Shown: positions 60,067-64,000 of the stretch, piece after piece
Numbering within the stretch: position 1 is the stretch's first letter
Layout: each line of letters begins with the position of its first letter
Source: HXMU1420-13 sp965249965
GTDB taxonomy: Bacteria; Bacteroidota; Rhodothermia; Balneolales; Balneolaceae
Assembly: GCA_965249965.1 (NCBI GenBank)
Contig: OZ252262.1
Location: forward strand, 496,001-560,000
Length of the DNA stretch: 64,000 nucleotides
Direction of reading: 5' to 3'
The notes under the pieces: generated by a model
What the model saw: only the letters and a program-made list of their open reading frames with translations
What the model was told of the DNA's origin: nothing
Database searches by the model: none
Position numbers and translations under genes: made by a program

Positions 60067-62517
60067 CTAGAATAATCTTGAAAAAGCAATCCCCGGATAA
60101 ATACCAGGCTCATCTATTCTATATGCTACATCAATTCTAAAAAGGCTAAAGATATTGCTTAGTGAAATTCCAACTTCAGAGTGCCAGTCGTTAGAATTTG
60201 AAGGAACAAAACCAATTTCTGATCTAAAGAAATCGCGTTGATTATCTGAAACCCAGGTTCTACCTGACCCACCAAATACAATCAGGCTCAATCCGCTTTT
60301 TGCTGCATTTGGGATGCCAAGAGCTTCGAAAGGCGTTGATCTGAAATTGTGTTCGGCATGTAGTGCAATAAAACTTGCGCCTTCATAGGGAACATATCTT
60401 TTCGATTTAAACGCCCCAAAAGGGGTGAAATAGCCAAGTGCAGCATCAATAGTTCCATTTTTTTGAACAGGCAAGTCACCAAGATAAGACCCAGCGTTTA
60501 AACGAAGATCAAGGGAGTTTGGAATGAATCTTCGTTTATAAAAAGTAGAAAATCTTCGGTACACATCAATATTTACGCGTGTAAAATTCCAATTGCTTCC
60601 AATGAGCTCAAGTGATTGCTCTACCTCTAATTTTATATTATCTGCCCCAATTACCCCTAGAGCTTCAGCTCCTTCACCACTTTCGTATATCAATGATACA
60701 GAACTCAATGTTCCTTCATTTACTGGAGGATTTAGCCGCTGAATGAACGATGCCCCCATCAAATCATAACTTGTTTTAAAATCGATACTTGAATGATTTT
60801 CGTACTTGTATCTGAACCTTATGGTTTTACCATACCCTCTTAATGCATAGGCTGCACCAATATACCCCCCTTCTTTTCTGTAGTAATCAAAATAATCGGA
60901 GTAGCCAAATAGCGGCATTGTACTTAGTAATTCCTTCTTGAATAAATCAGAATTATATCTGGTCTGAGTGCCAGCATCGAATCCAAATGTCACTGCAAAT
61001 CTTCTAGTACTTTTAAGAGGCCACCAACTTATGTTACCACCAAAACTCAATTCTTCATATCCGGTACTATACCCAATGTTAATTCTGGAACGCAGCCTTC
61101 GATCAGCATATCTTTGTTCATGTTTAAGTCCGGCAAATATGGCATCAACTCTGTTATAACGTCCATCAATGCTTAGATTATCTACAAACCGTTTTATAAA
61201 ACCGGGCTCATTTTGTGTTCTATTTCTCGACTGAACGCTACTTCCACCTTCACTTTCGATGGTAACACCCGTTTCCCCATCATTATCGTCATCATCCAAA
61301 TCTAAAAACCGTACAAGAAATCCTTTCGGTCGAAAAGCTTTTTCCAACGTTGCGGTACTATCTAGTGAATCATATGCTTCCAGTTCAACATTTGATAGTG
61401 GGATAACATCAACCGTAGCTGTAAATAAAGAATCTGATTTATCGATGGTGGTTGAGTCTACCGTGATCCAATCAAAATCCTCGAATAAACTGTCTGGTAG
61501 TGGTTTATTAACTTTATAGTCATTTAATTTAGAAACCTGTTTAAAACCAATCGGCGGAAATCTTAAACCAGGCACACCAACTTCTACTACACCATCCATT
61601 CTAAAATCAACCGGTAGCCAATATTCACCCCCAAAATTGCTGAACTGCTGTTCGTAGAACATATTGAATTCTTGTACCGGTGGCGGAAATACAATCACAT
61701 CATTCGGTTTTAAGCGAACAGAAATCATTGCATAATCTTCGTCCTGAACAAAAATAGTACCTTCAAAAAGGGGTTGGAGCTTTCGTTTTGAAGTTACTTT
61801 GATTTCAAAGATTACCTTGTCATCTATCTTAGAAAAATCAACCAATTCAAAGTTATAGTAACTAAGAGCGTCGGGATGGGTTACTCCTACCACATCGAAT
61901 TCTACAATATCTAAATTGTCATCATAAAAATTTGGAAGATAGCTAACACCCGCAAAATTATCGCTTCCTTCAATATTTGCTGTTTGCCTTCGTGATTTCA
62001 GAATTTCACGGTTACCTCTTTCTCTATCCCAATATGCTTGTGAAATAGACTCGCTAATTGATACAATCGAGGTATCGGTTTTAAGCTGTTGCCGGCTATA
62101 AGCATCCACAGAATACGTATACAAAGATTCTCTCCAAATTTGTTTTCTTTGAATCACTTCGCGCATAATTGATATTGCGGGGTCTTCTCCCGTAACCGTA
62201 ATTTCCTGCATTTCCAGAAATGCTTCTTCCATCAGAAAATCTAACGGACTGTTATGCCCTGGCTGGATTTCAATCTCACTCGTTTTATAGCCTAAAAATC
62301 TAGCTGTAATTACCGCCGGCAATGAATCTACTTTCAGGGTAAATTCACCATCTGCATTAGCAATAGTTCCCTTATATGTGCCTTGTATAATAATGTGTGC
62401 TGCTGCTAATGGTTCAAGTGTAGTAGCATCCACGACCTTGCCAGTAATTAGCTGCTGACTGTAAACCTCACCCGTTAACAATAAAAGCCCAAAAAGTAGC
62501 CCTATTAATTTCCGCAT
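60067..62517 (-). CDS. DUF5686 / carboxypeptidase-like regulatory domain outer-membrane protein
   Basis: 816 residues. Signal peptide (1-20), then a CarboxypepD_reg-like domain (GKVVDATTLEPLAAAHIIIQ, GTIANADGEFTLKV), followed by the DUF5686 region (AISIMREVIQRKQIWRESLY, TYSVDAYSRQQLK) and a beta-barrel C-terminus ending in a terminal Phe (AFSRLF). Such proteins are common outer-membrane parts in Bacteroidota with unknown cargo. It is not paired with a TonB partner here. Monocistronic. Confidence 0.85.
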   Translation of the reverse strand: MRKLIGLLFGLLLLTGEVYSQQLITGKVVDATTLEPLAAAHIIIQGTYKGTIANADGEFTLKVDSLPAVITARFLGYKTSEIEIQPGHNSPLDFLMEEAFLEMQEITVTGEDPAISIMREVIQRKQIWRESLYTYSVDAYSRQQLKTDTSIVSISESISQAYWDRERGNREILKSRRQTANIEGSDNFAGVSYLPNFYDDNLDIVEFDVVGVTHPDALSYYNFELVDFSKIDDKVIFEIKVTSKRKLQPLFEGTIFVQDEDYAMISVRLKPNDVIVFPPPVQEFNMFYEQQFSNFGGEYWLPVDFRMDGVVEVGVPGLRFPPIGFKQVSKLNDYKVNKPLPDSLFEDFDWITVDSTTIDKSDSLFTATVDVIPLSNVELEAYDSLDSTATLEKAFRPKGFLVRFLDLDDDDNDGETGVTIESEGGSSVQSRNRTQNEPGFIKRFVDNLSIDGRYNRVDAIFAGLKHEQRYADRRLRSRINIGYSTGYEELSFGGNISWWPLKSTRRFAVTFGFDAGTQTRYNSDLFKKELLSTMPLFGYSDYFDYYRKEGGYIGAAYALRGYGKTIRFRYKYENHSSIDFKTSYDLMGASFIQRLNPPVNEGTLSSVSLIYESGEGAEALGVIGADNIKLEVEQSLELIGSNWNFTRVNIDVYRRFSTFYKRRFIPNSLDLRLNAGSYLGDLPVQKNGTIDAALGYFTPFGAFKSKRYVPYEGASFIALHAEHNFRSTPFEALGIPNAAKSGLSLIVFGGSGRTWVSDNQRDFFRSEIGFVPSNSNDWHSEVGISLSNIFSLFRIDVAYRIDEPGIYPGIAFSRLF

Positions 62518-62720
62518 AGTATTGAATTAATTGATGTTCAGAACTCTAACGGAATCGATACTATTTTAATGTTATTTTGTTTCAGAAAATTGTGTTTAAG
62601 ACTACAACGTCTCATTAATGATGATGGCAAACTTTATTCCTATTTGTTAAACACATAGCTATAATGTAAGTTATGGCAATTTCTAGGAACGGTGTATAAT
62701 AATTAAATCATCTAAAGATC

Positions 62721-63215
62721 ATGAAGAACGTTCAAATCTTCTCACTAATTTTGGGATTGGTGCTATTTACTTTTACCGCTTGTGGCGGAGAATCTGAAGA
62801 AGAAAAACAATTACGATTACAGGCCTATCAAGACTCTTTGCGGGCTGTAGAACAAGCTAAAATTGCAGAAATGATGGCTGCAATGCAAGACTCCATTGAT
62901 GCTTCCAATACAGAAGAAGTAATGGAAGAGTCTGATGATATGTCGATGGGTGAATACAATTTCTCTGAAAATGGTAATTTTGTGGTTCAAGTGGGTGCAT
63001 GGCGATCCGAAGAAAAAGCCCAATCGTTTGTTGATATGTGGTCAGATCGCAATTATCCAAATGCTTATGTAGTAAAAACAGGAAATGAATTAACCGGAAA
63101 TGTTTGGTTTCGGGTACGAGTAGGCAACTTTGCAACTAAGGTGGACGCTGAAAATTTTGGTTCAGAATTAGCACAAGAAATTAATTCCGGATATTGGGTA
63201 GCCAGCAAAGACTAA
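62721..63215 (+). CDS. SPOR-domain lipoprotein
   Basis: 164 residues. Signal peptide ends at LFTFTACGG (lipoprotein Cys20). A charged, Glu/Met-rich linker (about 25-80) precedes a C-terminal SPOR domain (FVVQVGAWRSEEKAQSFVDM, YVVKTGNELTGNVWFRVRVG), which binds denuded glycan strands at division sites. It is followed by a strong hairpin terminator at 63300. Confidence 0.9.
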   Translation: MKNVQIFSLILGLVLFTFTACGGESEEEKQLRLQAYQDSLRAVEQAKIAEMMAAMQDSIDASNTEEVMEESDDMSMGEYNFSENGNFVVQVGAWRSEEKAQSFVDMWSDRNYPNAYVVKTGNELTGNVWFRVRVGNFATKVDAENFGSELAQEINSGYWVASKD

Positions 63216-63299
63216 TTATTATATTTTATAGTTGTAACTCTGCCAAGCATTTACGTAATTAAATGAACGCTCAAGTAGCGTCTCTCTTGATGAATAGTC

Positions 63300-63338
63300 A
63301 GCCCCGTACATTCGAAAAATGTGCGGGGCTATTTTTTT
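63300..63338 (+). terminator. Rho-independent terminator after SPOR gene
   Basis: Stem AGCCCCG / CGGGGCT (63300-63306, 63324-63330) extended by ACATT/AATGT past a T-G mismatch, with seven T after one A. It lies 84 bases after the SPOR stop. Confidence 0.9.
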
Positions 63339-63371
63339 GAAACTTTTTTTTACGGGATCGTAGAGGTCGCG

Positions 63372-63399
63372 TCCGGGAATAATTTTATAATTCTCCGGA
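63372..63399. promoter_or_regulatory. Inverted repeat upstream of STAS gene (operator candidate)
   Basis: TCCGGGAAT (63372-63380) pairs with ATTC(T)CCGGA (63390-63399) with one bulged base and an AT spacer, 53 bases before the STAS start. It may be an operator or leader hairpin. Confidence 0.3.
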
Positions 63400-63451
63400 T
63401 AACGTTATAATCCGCAACAAAACACATCATAAACCATTTAACTTAAGCGAA

Positions 63452-63793
63452 ATGAAAAATTTCAGTATCGCTAGTCGGCAAATCGAACAGATAAGTGTGC
63501 TTGATATAAGCGGAGAATTGGATGCTCATACTGCTTCTCAGCTTGAAAGTTCCCTTATGGAATTAATAAATGCCAAGAGAATAAAAATTATTGTGAATTG
63601 CTCACGCCTCGATTACATAGCAAGTGCTGGCTTAGGAGTATTTATGGCCTATATAGAAGATGTTCGTGGATTAGGTGGGGACATTAAACTATCTAATATG
63701 AATGATCGAGTCTATAACGTATTTGATCTTCTGGGTTTTCCAACATTATATGACATTGTAGATGACGAAAATGAAGCAGTAAAAGCATTCTAA
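63452..63793 (+). CDS. STAS-domain anti-sigma factor antagonist
   Basis: 113 residues: VLDISGELDAHTASQLESSL, RIKIIVNCSRLDYIASAGLG, VFMAYIEDVRGLGGDIKLSN and FDLLGFPTLYDIVDDENEA form a SpoIIAA/RsbV-type domain. The phosphorylation Ser lies in DYIASAGLG. It is expected to bind and release the ATP-binding kinase encoded 10 bases downstream (partner switching). Confidence 0.93.
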   Translation: MKNFSIASRQIEQISVLDISGELDAHTASQLESSLMELINAKRIKIIVNCSRLDYIASAGLGVFMAYIEDVRGLGGDIKLSNMNDRVYNVFDLLGFPTLYDIVDDENEAVKAF

Positions 63794-63803
63794 AAAACAC
63801 GCA

Positions 63804-64000
63804 GTGGCTAGCTCAAAAAAAATACACACCCTTTCGGTTGACTCTTCTACACAGCATTTGAGTGAAGTACGTGATTTTGTAGCAGTCCACGCACAAAAAT
63901 TTGGTCTTTCAGAAAAAGAAATCTCAGAGATAAGATTAGCTGTTGATGAAGCCTATACAAATATCATAAAACATGCCTATAAAAACAGGCCTTCCAATCC
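63804..64000 (+). CDS. RsbW-like anti-sigma factor/serine kinase (partial, runs off the window)
   Basis: At least 65 residues from GTG 63804, 10 bases after the STAS stop. It reads as the N-terminus of a HATPase_c_2 protein: an RsbW-type helix (SSTQHLSEVRDFVAVHAQKF, then EKEISEIRLAVDEAYTNIIK) with N-box Glu and Asn in VDEAYTNIIKHAYK. It probably phosphorylates the STAS antagonist. The right edge cuts the gene. Confidence 0.75.
   Translation, partial: MASSKKIHTLSVDSSTQHLSEVRDFVAVHAQKFGLSEKEISEIRLAVDEAYTNIIKHAYKNRPSN

Noticed and set aside
1..64000. CRISPR array
   Set aside because: No regularly spaced repeat-spacer units were seen; the repeats found are pairs only.

Overview
The window looks like a chromosomal segment from a low-GC member of the Bacteroidota/Rhodothermota group, most likely a Balneola-like bacterium (inference). 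Support comes from a C-terminal type IX secretion sorting domain, a TonB receptor paired with a DUF4249 lipoprotein, a DUF4292 lipoprotein next to an EnvC-like protein, an arginine operon built around the acetyl/succinyl-ornithine type of carbamoyltransferase, a DksA-like protein without zinc cysteines, and weak Shine-Dalgarno sites.

Layout. (1) Positions 1-10.26 kb are accessory DNA ending at the 3' side of a tRNA-Val gene, the usual place for an integrated element. It holds a HARE-HTH/GIY-YIG-like protein, an XRE repressor divergent from a YkvA-like protein across a near-perfect 28-bp palindrome, a primase-polymerase-like/SF2 helicase fusion, a RecA-fold-like protein whose P-loop looks lost, an excisionase-type HTH protein, a broken HTH gene and two overlapping genes of unknown function. 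No integrase is visible, so the element probably runs past the left edge or is a remnant. (2) 10.4-14 kb: fadI-fadJ fatty-acid beta-oxidation operon behind a 15-bp palindrome. (3) 14-18.3 kb: outer-membrane TonB receptor operon and a small STAS-like protein. (4) 18.5-24.7 kb: yajC, ribBA (with a degenerate cyclohydrolase half), cold-shock protein, lspA, DksA-like protein and an IleRS with a swapped GXHH signature. (5) 24.8-30.4 kb: LMW phosphatase, TetR, fabF and fructosamine-kinase-like gene, then a flavin monooxygenase, a BtuF-like protein and a DinB-fold protein. (6) 30.4-39.2 kb: a nine-gene, tightly overlapped arginine operon (GNAT-argG-argC-proC-argD-argF'-argB-argE'-argH). (7) 39.5-51.7 kb: envelope genes (TPR, DUF4292, EnvC-like), M28 and S8 peptidases, Ppx/GppA, an alpha/beta hydrolase and a YpdA-like reductase, followed by SRP RNA. 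(8) 51.8-58.8 kb: a four-gene envelope-signalling cluster (secreted protein, FecR protein, large beta-barrel protein, CHASE2 adenylate cyclase). (9) 58.8-64 kb: tRNA-Ala, OmpA/TSP3 lipoprotein, DUF5686 outer-membrane protein, SPOR lipoprotein and the start of a STAS/anti-sigma partner-switching module.

The most interesting points are the GXHH IleRS (a signature tied to mupirocin hyper-resistance), the Ala at the specificity position of the ornithine carbamoyltransferase together with a cysteine-cluster GNAT as presumed first enzyme of the pathway, the zinc-ligand-less cyclohydrolase half of RibBA, the FecR/barrel/CHASE2-cyclase cluster, and the unclassified replication module of the tRNA-Val island.
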